In this document: piece after piece, positions 58,912 through 58,987 of the stretch
How the letters are laid out: every line of letters starts with the position of its first letter
Position numbering within the stretch: the stretch's first letter is position 1
NCBI RefSeq assembly: GCF_029433855.1
Contig: NZ_JAROAU010000001.1
Coordinates: 1,095,365 to 1,154,351 of the forward strand
Origin: Candidatus Kosakonia sp. 282A-S69
GTDB taxonomy: Bacteria; Pseudomonadota; Gammaproteobacteria; Enterobacterales; Enterobacteriaceae
DNA: 58,987 nt
Reading direction: 5' to 3'
Notes under the pieces: generated by a model
Seen by the model: the letters and a program-made list of their open reading frames with translations, nothing else
The model's database searches: none
What the model was told of the DNA's origin: nothing
Position numbers and translations under genes: made by a program

Positions 58912-58987
58912 GGGTGATTAGCTCAGCTGGGAGAGCACCTCCCTTACAAGGAGGGGGTCGGCGGTTCGATCCCGTCATCACCCACCA
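58912..58987 (+). tRNA. valT: tRNA-Val (UAC)
   Basis: A 76-nt valine tRNA with anticodon TAC at 58945-58947 and encoded CCA; the gene ends on the last base of the window. Second gene of the lysT operon. The symbol follows the E. coli order lysT-valT-lysW. Confidence 0.95.

Overview
The window is a chromosomal segment of a member of the Enterobacteriaceae. Gene order and protein sequences follow the nag-to-tol region of Escherichia coli (about 15-17 min on the K-12 map), but several details point away from Escherichia and towards an Enterobacter/Kosakonia/Klebsiella-type genome. A GH20 chitobiase sits behind chiP. NagE has a membrane domain unlike the K-12 one as I remember it. The K-12 loci speF-potE, rhsC, abrB/ybgOPQD and mngRAB are all missing from their usual places. 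The genus is an inference from recalled sequences and was not tested.

Layout, left to right. 1-785: a seven-gene tRNA operon on the minus strand (metT-leuW-glnU-glnW-metU-glnV-glnX) with its promoter. 888-2600: asnB. 2821-9302: the N-acetylglucosamine regulon, nagBAC-nagD on the minus strand diverging from nagE across a control region with two NagC boxes and a CRP site. 9356-11596: an unnamed lipoprotein gene and glnS. 11600-16170: chitin-oligosaccharide uptake and hydrolysis (chiP, chitobiase) with a candidate NagC operator and CRP site. 16186-18800: fur with its leader peptide uof, fldA, ybfE and ybfF, all minus. 18983-21243: seqA-pgm. 21417-29204: kdpFABCDE (minus), with a perfect KdpE-type site upstream. 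29205-30131: a gene-free stretch with REP sequences and an unexplained, strongly structured element. 30132-36694: ybfA, ybgA, phrB, ybgI, pxpBCA and nei. 36705-37020: a tandem REP array. 37030-48842: the TCA cluster, gltA diverging from sdhCDAB-sucABCD, ending in a probable SdhX sRNA. 49578-52722: cydABX-ybgE. 52871-58549: ybgC-tolQRAB-pal-cpoB. 58636-58987: the start of the lysT-valT tRNA operon, which runs to the last base.

Functionally the window covers amino-sugar uptake and breakdown (chiP, chitobiase, nagE, nagA, nagB under NagC/CRP), iron and redox control (fur, fldA), potassium supply (kdp), 5-oxoproline disposal (pxp), the aerobic TCA block with complex II and 2-oxoglutarate dehydrogenase, cytochrome bd oxidase, and the Tol-Pal envelope constriction machine. 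Nearly all coding sequence is ordinary core genome with no frameshift seen. I did not find an obvious new multi-gene system. The least explained signals are non-coding: the hairpin-rich element at 29460-29720, a terminator-like hairpin in the ybfA leader, the 59-bp tandem REP array after nei, and the tRNA-3'-end duplication between lysT and valT.
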